The notes: a model not told the origin generated them from the letters alone. Shown: positions 1 through 9,957, numbered from the stretch's first letter. The stretch: 28,893 nt of DNA from Zygnema cylindricum (GCA_037447655.1 JBBHKE010002514.1:64001-92893); one strand, 5' to 3'. Program-made: numbers and translations.

Positions 1-2
1 AT

Positions 3-1260
3 GGTCTTTTCCGTTATGTAGATCAGCGGATCTTTGAGGCTAACCGTGTTACTAGATCTCCATTATTCGAAGATCCGATTCCGGATCAAAGCATCAGTGA
101 TACGAAAAGAGGTGAAGGAGATGAAGAGGAGGCAAGGGAGTTGATTCGAAAGGGAAAACTTCCCATCGATGACGATTCCGATCTTGATGACTGGAGTGAA
201 AGGGATGAAGAAGCTGAAACTATTTCCGTAAAAATTGTTATCTTCAATGGAACGAATTATCAATAGTAGAAGTAATATATCAAAGGTCAATTTAAATTAA
301 AACGGCTTTGGAAGGTGGTAAAAGGGGCGGAGAAGATGCCTACCTCAGATCGGAGAGCTTATCCAGTGTGGACAAAGAAAAATCTTTCCGCCATTTGTGG
401 TTTATTCCAATCATGTAGCACTTCTATACATGATCTATTTCTTAGCCGGAGATTAGCCCATGATTGTTGGGTGGCTCTTGAAAATCACTTTGAGAAGAGT
501 CTTCAAAATAAAGGGCAACACATTTATACTGATTATACATCTTTCAAAGTGAAACCAAACGAATCTATCGATGAGGCCGCAAAAAGATTCAACATTATTA
601 TCGAGCAACTCCCAAACTTGGGAAAGTTCATTGATAAGAGTGATAAGGTATCGGTCTTCATCCATGCCTTACCGGAGAAAATGATACATTTAAGGGACAT
701 TCTTTAATCGAGGGATTTGAACACTTTGGATTCGATTATCACTTTCCTTAAATCCACCGAGGCGAATCGTTCGAGTTCATCGAGGGGACCCTAACCGACC
801 GGTTCCCTCAATGCGACGACATTGGAAACGCCCGATCTAAATTATCTTCGGGGAAGAGGAGGCAAAAGAGGGGCAAATCCGAGAGGAAGAGAGAGAAGAG
901 GTCACAAAAGGGCCGGGAGATCTCCTTCCCAGCCCGGGTATTCATACTTGACCAATATTGTTTGCTTTGAGTGCGGTAAACTTGGTCACATGGCGGCTTT
1001 TTGCCCGGTTAAGGAGCGTCAATGCCATTTTTGCAGGAAATGGAGCCATTTTGGCCCCCAATGCTATTCAAAGGCTGAAAATAGAGGAGCAGGCGGTAGA
1101 GGAGGCGGCGTCGATCGAAGAAGCAATGGTCGTAGAAGAGACAGCGGCGGCCGAAACAGTGGACGCGGCAGCAGTCGCTTTGGTGGTGGCGGTGGTCGTG
1201 GAGGCCGCCATGGTAGAGGAGGAGGACACATTATGGGTGACGATTACTTTGAGGAAGGCG
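3..1260 (+). pseudogene. gag: Copia element 1: Gag (nucleocapsid) pseudogene, 5'-truncated by window edge
   Basis: Gag packages retrotransposon RNA into virus-like particles. One reading frame runs from the window edge to about 1260, with in-frame stops at 264 (TAG), 267 (TAG), 273 (TAA), 705 (TAA) and about 792 (TAA). The FNGTNYQ and LWKVVKG blocks are typical of copia Gag N-termini, followed by a UBN2-like helical region (WVALENHF, VSVFIHALPEKM). Two CCHC zinc knuckles follow in tandem: CFECGKLGHMAAFC (963-1004) and CHFCRKWSHFGPQC (1023-1064). They are flanked by Arg/Gly-rich tracts (about 840-930 and 1080-1240). Plant copia Gags usually have one knuckle, so two plus RGG tracts is unusual. 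An acidic stretch before FNGTNYQ may be a Gag extension or leader. The element's 5' LTR lies outside the window. Confidence 0.88.
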
Positions 1261-1690
1261 ACGAAGCGCAAATATTTTCCGCCTTTAACCTGTGGCTTGA
1301 TCTTTTGGCATGTTCTACGCTACACGAAAAAGAGTGGATTATTGACTTTGGAGAGTCACATCACGTTTGTACCGTCGCATCACTCTTTGACAATTTTCGC
1401 GAACTCACGGTACCAAAGCGAATCACTTTCGCAAGTGGACAAGTGATTTCGATTAGTATCGTGGGTACTGTACGGTTGGATTTACCAAGTTTGGCTTCAC
1501 GTGGGGTAGAAAAAGTTACGCAAACTCAGTTACCTAATGTTTTGTACTTACCTAAAGGTTCAGTGAACCTTCCTAGTGTACCGTCGATTCAACGAGCAAG
1601 CGGCAGTGTACTTGCGTACGAAGATTCCACAATAAAAAATGTAAGATCTGATATTGTACAAAATAGGTGAAGGAGAGGTCACGGATTTTA
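1261..1690 (+). pseudogene. pol: Copia element 1: aspartic protease remnant
   Basis: This encodes the retropepsin-like protease that cleaves the Gag-Pol polyprotein. It continues in the Gag frame. The active-site region reads WIIDFGESHHVC (from 1335). The catalytic Asp (1344-1346) remains, but the usual D-S/T-G-A has become D-F-G-E, which should abolish activity. Downstream, FASGQVISISIVGTVRL and LPNVLYLP match the flap region and the conserved LxNVLYVP block of copia proteases. The frame closes at about 1668-1670 and the protein resumes in another frame from 1654, so a frameshift separates protease from integrase. The family assignment is secure, and inactivity is inferred from the motif change and the frameshift. 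Confidence 0.85.
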
Positions 1691-2397
1691 TGCATAGTCG
1701 ACTAAAATGGCGTCGGCCGAAATCACAACCAAATTCTAATGGCATTATTTCGCAAATTTCCGATTTGAAAGGTGACCTAACCTTGTGGCACCACCGAATG
1801 TGTCACACATCCAAGACGAGCCTACGACAGATGATTGAAAATGGAAGCTTATGGGGATTAGACTTGGCGTCGGGAGAGAAAATTAATGGATGTGAGCGGT
1901 GTAGTAAGGGGAGACAAATCCCAAAGCCACATCCAGCTAAGGATCCGATGCATTGATCTAAGCATCCGCTTGTTCTAGTGCATATTGATTTATGTGGGGA
2001 CATGAAATCGGAGAAGATTGGTGGAAACACATATATTATGGTGGTGGTGGACGACTTCTCTCACTTCACATGGGTTATATTTCTGAAACACAAATCCGAA
2101 GCATATTTACGCTTTCAAGGGTGGCATGTGATGGCCAAAAGGCAATATGAGAGAAAGTTAAAATCTATTAGATCAGATAATGGAGGGGAATTTCTTCCTT
2201 TTGATCCTTATTATAAAGAGTGGGGAATTTCTAACCAATATACCGCATCTTACTCACCGAAATCAAATGGCGTTGCGGAAAGGAAGAACCGCACTCTTCA
2301 AGAGATGGTACGATCAATGGTTCATGGATCTGAAGGAGTATAAATTTGTTAGGTGATGCAATTTTGATGGCGAATTATATTTTCAATCAGAGGATTA
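1654..2397 (+). pseudogene. pol: Copia element 1: GAG-pre-integrase and integrase core, 5' part of split integrase
   Basis: Integrase inserts the cDNA into the host genome. The zinc-binding GAG-pre-integrase module (LWHHRMCHTSKTSL, then CERCSKGRQ) is followed by the RNase H-fold core. Likely catalytic residues are Asp in HIDLCG (1987-1989), Asp in RSDNGGEF (2176-2178) and Glu in NGVAERKN (2278-2280). The Asp-to-Glu spacing is about two residues shorter than the usual 35. An in-frame TGA lies at 1954-1956, where CGA (Arg) would fit the family. A frameshift near 2341 is followed by GDAILMANYIFNQRI in the next frame. The coding sequence is then cut by the foldback element at 2398 and resumes at 3872. 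Confidence 0.88.
2393..2397. repeat. Target-site duplication GATTA, left copy
   Basis: GATTA stands immediately before the TG end of the foldback element, and the same five bases follow its CA end at 3867-3871. An alternative reading is 6-7 bp (GATTAT with a mismatch) if the element begins one base later. Confidence 0.7.
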
Positions 2398-2949
2398 TGT
2401 TGTTTTGGAAAATATGGTTTCGTGCGTACGAGACATTTCGTGCGCACATCATAAGGTGTAGTGTGAAGGTTTGCATGGATTCGCGGATTGGGGGAGCAAA
2501 CGTGCGGATAAAATTAAAGTGACGCGAACAAGGAGTGTGAAATGAACGGCGGATCGCAAAACGATCCGATTGGAAATAATTAGTAATGTTCGAAATATAA
2601 CTCCGGAGGGAGTACACAGTTTCGGTACACTCCAGGGGCACGTGTTGGTATGAAACGTATCAAGGGGCATGTGGTGGTAAGGAGGTATGGTAGGACGGTT
2701 GGAGTACAGTTTGGTTAAGGGACAAAAATGCCATGTGGAGATTGGTGAACGGATGTGGATAGCGGCGGACAAATTTTGCCGTCAATCATTAGACGACAAA
2801 TATTTAGTACTTTGTCTTTTCGGCATCTAAAAAGTTAGCCGCGGAATATTTTGGCACCGGTTAAATGAGTGTAAATACATTGTACGGCAGACAGCCGGTT
2901 AGTTTTGTTAGGATGACCACGTTATTTATGGTACGGCGTAGATCAGCTG
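2398..2949 (+). repeat. Foldback element, left inverted arm
   Basis: This arm is the reverse complement of 3315-3866, ending internally at GATCAGCTG (2941-2949). Some similarity continues faintly past this point into the spacer. Confidence 0.88.
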
Positions 2950-3314
2950 AAACTTCACAAATAGAATATTCCTAGGCCACTAAGTATTCATACCAATTTT
3001 CATATAATTATACCAACCAGAATTTCCGCATCACCCAGTCAAAGCTGCAGAAAAACAGCCTGCCAGAATCAACCCCACAAAAGACCGACTTCACAATGGA
3101 ACCTCAAGCAAACCAGGTATACACTAGACCTGCAAATTTTCAACAATACAGAAAGTACATCAAAGAATCAACATGCAAAATTTCAATAAATTATGCCTAA
3201 AGATCACAATGATCTTTCACTTCAAAAATTCTAAAAACTGCAATCACACTTTTTCCATAAAAGGGGATTCCTACCTAAAATATTCTAAGTTCTACACATA
3301 TACATGTGAACCCG

Positions 3315-3866
3315 CAGCTGATCTAATCCGTACCATAAATAACGTGGTCATCCTACCAAGAATAACCGGCTTTCCACCGTACAATGTATTTACACTCATT
3401 TAACCGGTGCCAAAATATTCCGCGGCTAACTTTTTAGATGCCGAAAAGACAAAGTACTCAATATTTGTCGTCTAATGATTAACGGCGAACATCGTCCGCC
3501 GCTATCTACATCCGTTCACCAATCTTCACGTGGCATTTTTGTCCCTTAACCAAACTGTACTCCAACCGTCGTACCATACCTCCTTACCACCACATGCCCC
3601 TTGATACATACCATACCAACACGTGCCCCTGGAGTGTACTGAAACTGTGTACTCCCTCCGAAGTTATCTTTCGAACATTACTAATTATTTCCAATCGGAT
3701 CGCTTTGCGATCCGCCGTTCATTTCACACTCCTTGTTCGCGTCACTTTTATTTTATCCTCACGTTTGCTCCCCCAATCCGCGAATCCATGCAAACCTTCA
3801 CACTACACCTTATGATGTGCGCACGAAATGTCGCGTACGCATGAAACTATATTTTCCAAAACAACA
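3315..3866 (-). repeat. Foldback element, right inverted arm
   Basis: This arm is the reverse complement of 2398-2949, beginning at CAGCTGATC (3315-3323). It contains a perfect secondary hairpin, CGGATCGC-TTT-GCGATCCG (3696-3714), whose counterpart in the left arm is imperfect. Confidence 0.88.
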
Positions 3867-3871
3867 GATTA
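3867..3871. repeat. Target-site duplication GATTA, right copy
   Basis: This is the direct repeat of 2393-2397, adjoining the CA end of the foldback element. Confidence 0.7.
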
Positions 3872-4576
3872 TATTTGCTTTGGGTGATAAAAATCCATAC
3901 GAATTGTGGTATGGCCGAAAACCTACTCTTCACCACATTCGGATTTGGGGATGTCGTGCATCGGTTTATATTTAAGCACAAAAGAGAAAGGGTAAGTTTG
4001 CATCGAGGAGTTGGAGTGGTTATTTGTTGGATATAGTGAGAAAGGAAGTTTTTATCGAGTTTATGACCCGATTCGAAATATCATTGAGGAATCGAGGAAT
4101 GTGGATTTTCACGAAGACTTATTATCCACAATCTCTCGATTGGCTAAGCGACATTCGAATCTTGACTTTCATGAAGAATTTGAAATCGGTGATTTAATGA
4201 CATTGAGGGTTCGGATTCTGAAAATGATCCGGAGTCCACCTCCAATGTTAAGAGGGGGAAAGGTAAAATTGTGGAGAATGTAAATTTTGGTAACATTGGT
4301 GGGGATTCGCGAAGCGAAAATTACGGAATGTTTTCGGACAGGAGGAAATCTTCGTCTTCTAAATCAAGTAAAACGAATACTATTGAGGAGGAACCGGCGA
4401 GGGAGGAGAAAGAATTTGAGCCGAGGGGGAGTATGCGAGAAAATAGGGGTAAGAAACCTGCTTGTCTTTCTTTTGATGGTAAGGGGAATGTGGAAAATTC
4501 ATATTATTTAATTTTGCTGGAGAGGGAGGATGATTTTATTATATAGCAATCATTATGCGATAATATTCCAAGCAAT
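3872..4576 (+). pseudogene. pol: Copia element 1: integrase C-terminal part and IN-RT linker
   Basis: Coding resumes after the foldback element with FALGDKNPYELWYGRKPT and IRIWGC, the conserved copia integrase block usually reading TPYELW.GRKP. A stop follows at about 3973-3975. After a frame change, LFVGYSEKGSFYRVYDP (from about 4020) matches the family's GY....K.YRVYDP segment. Another frame change near 4200 leads into an acidic, Ser/Lys-rich linker (DRRKSSSSKSSK, EEEPAREEKE) typical of the spacer before RT. The frame used from 4271 onward carries through RT and RNase H, with a TAG at 4544-4546. Confidence 0.82.
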
Positions 4577-5443
4577 TTGCAATCGTATATGAAAGCACGA
4601 AAATCATTCAATTTCGAGAAGCATTGGAAATCGGCGTGGGAAAGAGAACTTCAATCTATTATCAACAACCAAACATTTCAAAAGGTAAGCCTATCGGAGG
4701 GTAAAAAGGCTTTTGATGCGAAGTGGATTTTCAAAACTAAAACTGGTGCATCGGGGGAAATACTAAAACATAAGGTTCGTCTAGTTTGTAAGTGCTTTCA
4801 ACAAAGGGAGAGGATAGATTATACGGAGACATATGCACTAATAGTGAAGTTTGATTCATTGAGGATGATTATTGCTATTGCCGCTGCCCGCAAAAAGTAC
4901 ATCCACCAAATGGACGTAGAGACGACGTTTTTGAATGGTGACTTAGAGGAGGAGGTTTATATGAAAGTTCCGGAGGGAGTAGTGTCGAAAGAGGGGAAGG
5001 TATGGCGGCTGCAAAAGTCCTTGTACGGACTAAAACAGGCACCGCGGACTTGGTATTCACGATTACACAAGGTCCTTACCGAATTTGGATTTGTACGGAC
5101 AGTTTCATATTATGAAGTTAACGTAAAAGGTGAAGGGGAGGATCAAATCATATTTTATGTCTACGTGGATGGTTTTTTGATGATATGTGACAAGTTGAAG
5201 CAAACCGCGGAATTGAAGGAGTACCTACATCTACATTTTAAAGTCACAAATTTGGGGGACGTACGATATATTCCTGGAGTGGAAGTTTAAAGGTACGATA
5301 ATGGGGATATTAAATTGTCGCAAGCACAATATTGTAAAGAAGTACTAACAAACTTTGCTATGTTGGATTCTAAGCCAATTTTGCCACCACTAGATTCAAA
5401 ATTCAATATCGCAAACTTGAAGAGGAGGAAACTATCCACGTGA
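4577..5443 (+). pseudogene. pol: Copia element 1: reverse transcriptase pseudogene
   Basis: RT copies element RNA into cDNA. Characteristic copia blocks appear in order: HWKSAWERELQSI, FDAKWIFKTK, VRLVCK, IHQMDVETTFLNGDLEEEVY, LYGLKQAPRTWY and YVYVDGFLMI, then LSQAQYCKEVL at the thumb/connection. The first catalytic Asp survives in MDVETTFLNG. The YVDD box reads YVDG (5162-5173), losing an essential Asp. In-frame stops lie at 5288-5290 (TAA) and 5441-5443 (TGA). The long near-continuous frame shows that decay here is point mutation rather than rearrangement. Confidence 0.92.
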
Positions 5444-5977
5444 ACTATCGTGATGCCGTTCAAATTTTACTCTATTTCTGTATTTTTTTACTTTATTTTT
5501 AAATTTGGACCGGATGTTTCAGCCGCAGATTTTGTCGTGAGCCAATTTTGCCAGGCTCCTAAAAAGATTCATTGGGAGGCCGTGAAGAGGATATTTTGTT
5601 ACCTTGCAGTTTCTTGGAGTTCGCGACTCCAACTTAATGATACTTTAAGTTCAACCGAGAAAGAATACATGGTGGCGTGTCACACATCTAAAGTGGCAAT
5701 TTGGATTAACGAACTACTTGGAGAATTGGGGATTTCAATTGGCTGTATGAAAATATTCTTTGACAGCATGAGTTCGATGGCATTGGTGAAAAATCATGTC
5801 TTCAACAAAAGGGCAAAACAAAATAGGATTCAGTGGCACTTCGTACATGATTTGGTCACGGCAAAGGAAGTTGAGTTTTTGTATGTTTCGACGTTGGAGG
5901 AAGCCGCGGATATGTTGACAAAAGCCGCGGCTCATGATGTACTTTTGAGGGAGAGATGTAAATTAGGGCTGATGTGA
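5444..5977 (+). pseudogene. pol: Copia element 1: RNase H domain, internally deleted
   Basis: RNase H removes the RNA strand during reverse transcription. The frame is the same as RT. Conserved blocks are HWEAVKRIFCYL, STEKEYMVACHTSKVAIW, LLGELGIS, FFDSMSSMALVKN (usually CDNQSAIALAKN) and ADMLTKA near the C-terminus, ending at 5977. Between YLAVSW and SRLQLN about 40 residues normally present in copia RNase H are missing, including the segment with an active-site Asp. This points to an internal deletion. The protein ends close to the polypurine tract, as expected. Confidence 0.88.
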
Positions 5978-5987
5978 TGATTACAAA

Positions 5988-6001
5988 TTTGAAAGGGGGA
6001 T
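5988..6001 (+). promoter_or_regulatory. Polypurine tract of copia element 1
   Basis: The purine-rich run GAAAGGGGGA (5991-6000) lies just downstream of the RNase H stop and directly before the TG that opens the LTR. This is the position expected of the plus-strand priming tract. Confidence 0.82.
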
Positions 6002-6568
6002 TGTAAGTCAAAGATTGTAATCGGCCGTCGCGGTGTGTCGCGGGGCCGACTAGTTTGTCTTGTTCAGTCAAAGTAGTAGTCGGTCGTCGTAGTCTGTGGC
6101 GCTGCTGGCTAATTTGTCTTTACGTGAAGTTTAGTGGTCCAAGCTGGATCAGAGTATTAAGTCGTGTAGTATATACCTTGGATTCTTGGAGATTTAGTTT
6201 GACTATGACCACGTTATGTTTTGTTTGGTGTGTACGGTATGTAGATACTATTTGTTTCTATGTAGCTTTGACTCTACGTGTGAGTTGTACAAGTAGTTCT
6301 TTGTGGTTTGTTGTTGACACAATTTGACTTGTACGTACTCAGTGCGCACTTTCTAGTTTGGCTTGAATTATAAAATTTAAAGTAGTGACGTCACAGTAAA
6401 TGTAATATATACTGCGACTTAGAGGGAGTAGGAAGTTAATCTTTATGTGGGAGAAAAGTGTCTGTGAAATATATTGGCTTTTGTGGACAGTTCATTCTCG
6501 TGTTAATTATTTTCTTTTTAATGCTTCCGCTGTAGTATTGCACTCTGATTTTGGGTAAGTTCGTATCA
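6002..6568 (+). repeat. 3' LTR of copia element 1 (about 567 bp)
   Basis: The LTR begins TGTAAGTCAAAG directly after the polypurine tract. A TATA-like TAATATATA lies near 6400, followed by a GAGGGAGTAGGAAG stretch and a T-rich segment. The end is placed at the CA of GTTCGTATCA (6567-6568). With no 5' LTR in the window, the 3' boundary is an estimate and no target duplication can be checked. Confidence 0.7.
6006..6125 (+). repeat. 60-bp tandem duplication in the U3 part of LTR 1
   Basis: Two adjacent units (6006-6065 and 6066-6125) both begin AGTCAAAG, carry a CGGYCGTCG core and end near TTTGTCTT. They are clearly diverged. Tandem duplications in U3 often act as enhancers, but any such role here is inference. 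Confidence 0.7.
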
Positions 6569-6699
6569 ACCGCCGACGTCCATGTGACGTGTTACATCAT
6601 GTGTTATTTGTCGTTTTGACAAGCACATTTGACGTACGGTAAGTGCGTACATCCTTAAGGATCAATCGCAGGACTCATCCAAGCAAATCGCGTAACTGA

Positions 6700-7215
6700 A
6701 TATGAATATAGCTTCTAAAGTTTCAATCCGCAGATTTAATTCTATTTTTTTGGTACATTTTTTCCTATGATTTTGTATCGTGCATAAATGTGACCGATAA
6801 ATTCATGTAAAATATCTATATGAAAAAAAAAACCAAAGCCTTCTTGTAAGCTGTTCTGCCGTAGAGCTGCATGTGCACATCGGGTTAGTGCTTCCCATCA
6901 CGCCAAGTCCGTACAGCTTATTGGCACCAATCACGTCAGCAAAAATTGTGTACGGTTTGTAAAGTTTGAAGTACGGAAACGTTTCACCTTCTTGACAGTG
7001 TGGCATGGTGTGCTTTTTGTACGGTTGAATATTGTACGGTTTGTATTTTTTGTACGGTTTGTTTTTTGCACAGCCTACTCAGGGCTAGCACCTCTTGGTT
7101 TGCATTGGCGGATTCAGGTGGGCCTTCGATCGCACTAATCCGTACAAGAGCATTGAATGTCGCCTAAAATTCGGCGCTAGAGGCAACCTTTTCCTCATAA
7201 ATGGCCAATTTGTAC
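6700..7215 (+). repeat. Old dispersed repeat family R1, copy A (first part)
   Basis: This segment aligns in the same orientation with 19085-19580. Shared landmarks are TCGTRTCRTGCATAAATGTG, GCCAAGTCCGTACA, GAAACGTTTCACC, TCTTGACAGTGT and TGGCCAATT. It is non-coding and its type is unknown. The homology stops at about 7215 and resumes near 8300. Confidence 0.7.
7015..7067 (+). repeat. Short tandem TGTACGGTTTG-like repeats
   Basis: Three close copies of TTGTACGGTT occur within about 50 bp. The homologous site in the second copy of this repeat family (near 19400) has only one, so the array expanded locally. Confidence 0.6.
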
Positions 7216-8274
7216 GAATTCCAACTTTTGTACGGAAATCACCTAATATTTAAGGATTTTATAGTTTTCGTAATTTTGTGTTGTTTTTCTTGTACGAAAT
7301 GTACAAAAAGGGACGGAAGGCGTGTCTCTTATAAAGCCTAAAAATGCCTAAAAATGTATGGACAAAGTACAAAAATGTACCAAACTGTACAAAAAATCTA
7401 CAACAGTTGTTCTGAAATATACAGAAGCTTACAAAAATATACCCTAATTACCATAAAATCTCTGAAAAAGAAAAAAAGTACATAAATATACGAAAACATA
7501 CTAGAATGTACCCTAAAAACCCTAAAATCTTGCTTAAATAACCCTGAAAGGCTAAAATGCTCGAAAATGTACGAAATTGTACAAAAAACGTGGGAGTAAA
7601 AATCTGAAATTGTACCAAAAAAATAGGGAATATTACAAAGCTAGACGGAAAATGTGCGCACCTGCACTGCAATTTGCACAAACCATAGTTCAAATGTACC
7701 CGTTTCTCTTGTAGGCCTTTTGTAGGAGCCTTCATCATAAGTTGTGTTGTGGGCTTTTCATGTGACCTTTTAGATCGCTACTTTGATCAGCGATGGTTCT
7801 ATCGTCCAAATCTGATGGTTTAAATAAAAAATACCTCAAAAATCAAAGAAAAATAATTCTTTGTCCGAATGTTTTTAAAAATTTAGACATGACGTATAAT
7901 CCTCTATTGATCGACGTGCAGCTCAACTGTGTAACTATTTTTTTTGATTTTGCAATCAATACAATATGGGTCTTAAGGTCATATTGTATGTTTTGTGCAC
8001 AATTGGCATATTGTATGGGCATGCTTTCACCGACTTTTGAACTATGACGCAAACATTCGGGAATGTACCCTAAAAACCAATAAAATTACGAAATATCTAA
8101 TACAATGGTATTCAAATATAGGAAACGTACGGAATTAAACCCTAAAATCCCTAAAATCCCGATTAAATTATCCTAAAATGAGCAAAAATTTACGAAAATG
8201 TACAAAAAATGTATGTGTAAACCGTAAGGTATGAACTTTATGAACGTTTCAAAAACATAAAAAATGCGCACTGT
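7216..8274. repeat. AT-rich block with TGTACAAAA and CCCTAAA motifs
   Basis: The stretch is non-coding and interrupts the dispersed repeat R1. Words such as AAAATGTAC and accctaaaaaccctaaaatc recur irregularly at 7330-7640 and 8045-8230. Related sequence on the opposite strand occurs at 18540-19010. The middle (7640-8040) shows nothing recognisable. Open frames on both strands here overlap each other and look like chance. Confidence 0.55.
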
Positions 8275-8470
8275 ACATAGTATTCGTTGGTTTACTCAAT
8301 GCGTTATATGCGTATATGACTTCTATGCTTTTTCATCTCTTATTGATGACAATAAGGGTACGGCCCAATGTGGCAAAGTAAAGTTATTTTTTTGTTGTTT
8401 TCCTTCAAAACTTAGCACCGTACTACTAAAATTGCAAACGTACAAAGAAATTGCAAAACTGTAGAGAACA
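8275..8470 (+). repeat. Dispersed repeat R1, copy A (second part)
   Basis: This aligns with 19560-19745. Shared landmarks are ATGCGTTATATGCG, TCTATGCTTTT, TGTGGCAAAGTA and GTACAAAGA.ATTGCAAAA. It is contiguous with the first part in the other copy. From 8471 to 8782 nothing recognisable was seen. Confidence 0.65.
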
Positions 8471-8782
8471 CTTTGCGTCATCGTTAACCTTAGGATGTAC
8501 AAAAATTTGTCATCTTGTGTTTAATAAACTAAATGTCACATCATCTTCAAACTTCTATTAAAACACGTCAGCGATGTGTTATAAATAAAGTAAAACTGCT
8601 CAGAGAGATAGAAAAACGCAGTACTACGTGTGAAAAAAAATAGAAGTTTTTGACGACTTAAAAAAAAACAAGTTTGTTTGTTTATTTCCCCTTGCATCTT
8701 GTACAATTTTTATTTAAAGGGGTCTAGATGGTGTAGTGTCATTTCACGTAAATATGAAAAATATGTGAATTCATGGTGGCGC

Positions 8783-9890
8783 TGCAACTCTGAGACCTCC
8801 ATAGTTCCTTAGAGTAGGCTGCTCACACGAAGCCTCTAGGATAACCCTGACTCCATTGGGTTTGAGGAAGAATAAATACAACCCTGGTAGACAAAAAATT
8901 TGACGGCCATGGCAGACAAAAACTCTGATCACCTTCACCTATGTGAAGGCAAGACTCCCTTTAGTCGATATCAAAAAGAATCGTTGAATTTTCTCCCTTG
9001 TGTAGTAAGTTATGAATGGTCAAATATGATCTATTCTATAGGAGCAATCTGAGAGAGAGGTGGCTACCTACTAAATTCTCTAATTCATATTTCACTCTAA
9101 AACTCTATCTATTGACGTACTGGACCAATCATATTAGTGTCTCGTACAAAAAAGTAGAGTTGTCAATGAACATTCTGAACGGCCATCGTACGGCATGGCC
9201 AAAATGTTGACGCCTGCCACATCCAAATTCGCTCCCGTATTCTCTGGAGATGCGGCAAGCCAATGTGAATGTGCCACATGTCATTTGATGTGGCGATGAC
9301 CGAAAACCGCTAAAGCGTCTATTCTGCGATTTTTGGATTTATTGCAGCCATTCGATCTAGATCGACAATTTTTTCTAGCTGTCCAAATTAATTGCAGAGT
9401 ATTTGTTTCGCGGTCGAAACGAATGCGTGATATTCCATTTGTTGAATACCGTATGCCGTACCATACAAACTGTGTCTATGTCAAATAAATATGTTCACGT
9501 TGTAAAACGTACTTGTGTACGTCTACATTGTCAAATTCATATCAAACCCTATATGTACAAGCACCGATCCTATACTAAAAGGATAAACCTACCGGCTACG
9601 GCTCGACTTGCCGGACGGTAGGTACCAGGATCAAATCTTGGGTCTGTCAAGTGCCATTTTGGTAAATCTACCAAAACTGCTACCTGTCTTTCTCTAGACA
9701 GCATAGGCAACCATGGTTCTAGCTCCCTCTTCAACCTTTAATGACTCTGACAAGTGTGAGAGTTGAAAGAGAGGAGTTGGAGACAAACTGCCTTTGCTTC
9801 TTTTATGCCTTTTATCTAGAAAATACAAATAAAAACCTTTAGTTTGTACATTACACTTATTTTATAGTCACTCTTCAATTTAAGACCACA
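8783..9890 (-). repeat. Copia element 2: 3' LTR
   Basis: In element orientation the LTR starts TGTGGTCTTAAATTG directly after the polypurine tract and ends AGAGTTGCA. Plus-strand landmarks shared with 14217-15252 are GAGACCTCCATAG, GAGAGAGAGGTGGCTACC, CCGGCTACGGCT and TTTTTATCTAGAAAATAC. No coding content is claimed. Confidence 0.85.
9581..9645 (+). other. tRNA-like module inside LTR (antisense to element)
   Basis: A T-arm-like hairpin CCAGG-ATCAAAT-CTTGG (9625-9641) resembles a Pol III B box. An inverted stem CTACCG...CGGTAG precedes it. It occupies the same position as the modules in the other LTRs of this family. It does not fold into a complete tRNA and is not called a gene. Confidence 0.45.
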
Positions 9891-9902
9891 CTTCTCCCTG
9901 CA
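9891..9902 (-). promoter_or_regulatory. Polypurine tract of copia element 2
   Basis: In element orientation GCAGGGAGAAG lies directly before the LTR's TGTGG. This supports placing the LTR edge at 9890 rather than at the TGTAC 40 bases further in. Confidence 0.65.
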
Positions 9903-9957
9903 AAAAATTAGCTTAGGGGAAGGCATAGGTTTGGTCATCATATCTTCTACCATCTCA

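Larger units (their letters stand above)
2398..3866. mobile_element. Foldback-type element (1469 bp) inserted in copia integrase
   Basis: The first 552 bases (2398-2949) and the last 552 (3315-3866) are near-perfect inverted copies, roughly nine in ten bases identical by eye, with no obvious net length change. A spacer of about 365 bp separates them. The ends read TGTTGTTTTGG...CCAAAACAACA and are flanked by GATTA direct repeats. Host integrase coding stops at the left end (NYIFNQRI) and resumes at the right end (FALGDKNPYELWYG), which proves insertion after the retrotransposon. No transposase is visible, and the open frames inside are mirror images caused by the palindrome. TG/CA ends with a 5-bp duplication recall LTR-type integration, while long inverted arms recall plant foldback or Mutator-like non-autonomous elements. 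The superfamily is unresolved. Confidence 0.88.

Noticed and set aside
822-1446. Alternative frames through the Gly/Arg-rich tract (162 codons plus, 67 codons minus)
   Set aside because: These are shadows of the Gag frame. Ala/Val/Glu-rich or Ser/Thr/Ala-rich translations arise from the GGN/CGN repeats.
3594-3844. Overlapping open frames in the foldback arms, repeated on the opposite strand at 2387-2772
   Set aside because: They are mirror images created by the inverted repeat and have no protein motifs.
6055-6327. 90-codon frame in LTR 1
   Set aside because: It lies wholly in the LTR and overlaps the 60-bp duplication, with low-complexity Cys/Trp/Val composition.
7793-8052. 84- and 69-codon frames on opposite strands
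   Set aside because: They overlap each other in AT-rich repeat DNA with no counterpart in the related repeat block.
7330-8230. Telomeric or CRISPR-like array from CCCTAAA and TGTAC words
   Set aside because: Spacing is irregular and units are not conserved, with no repeat-spacer pattern and no run of telomere units.
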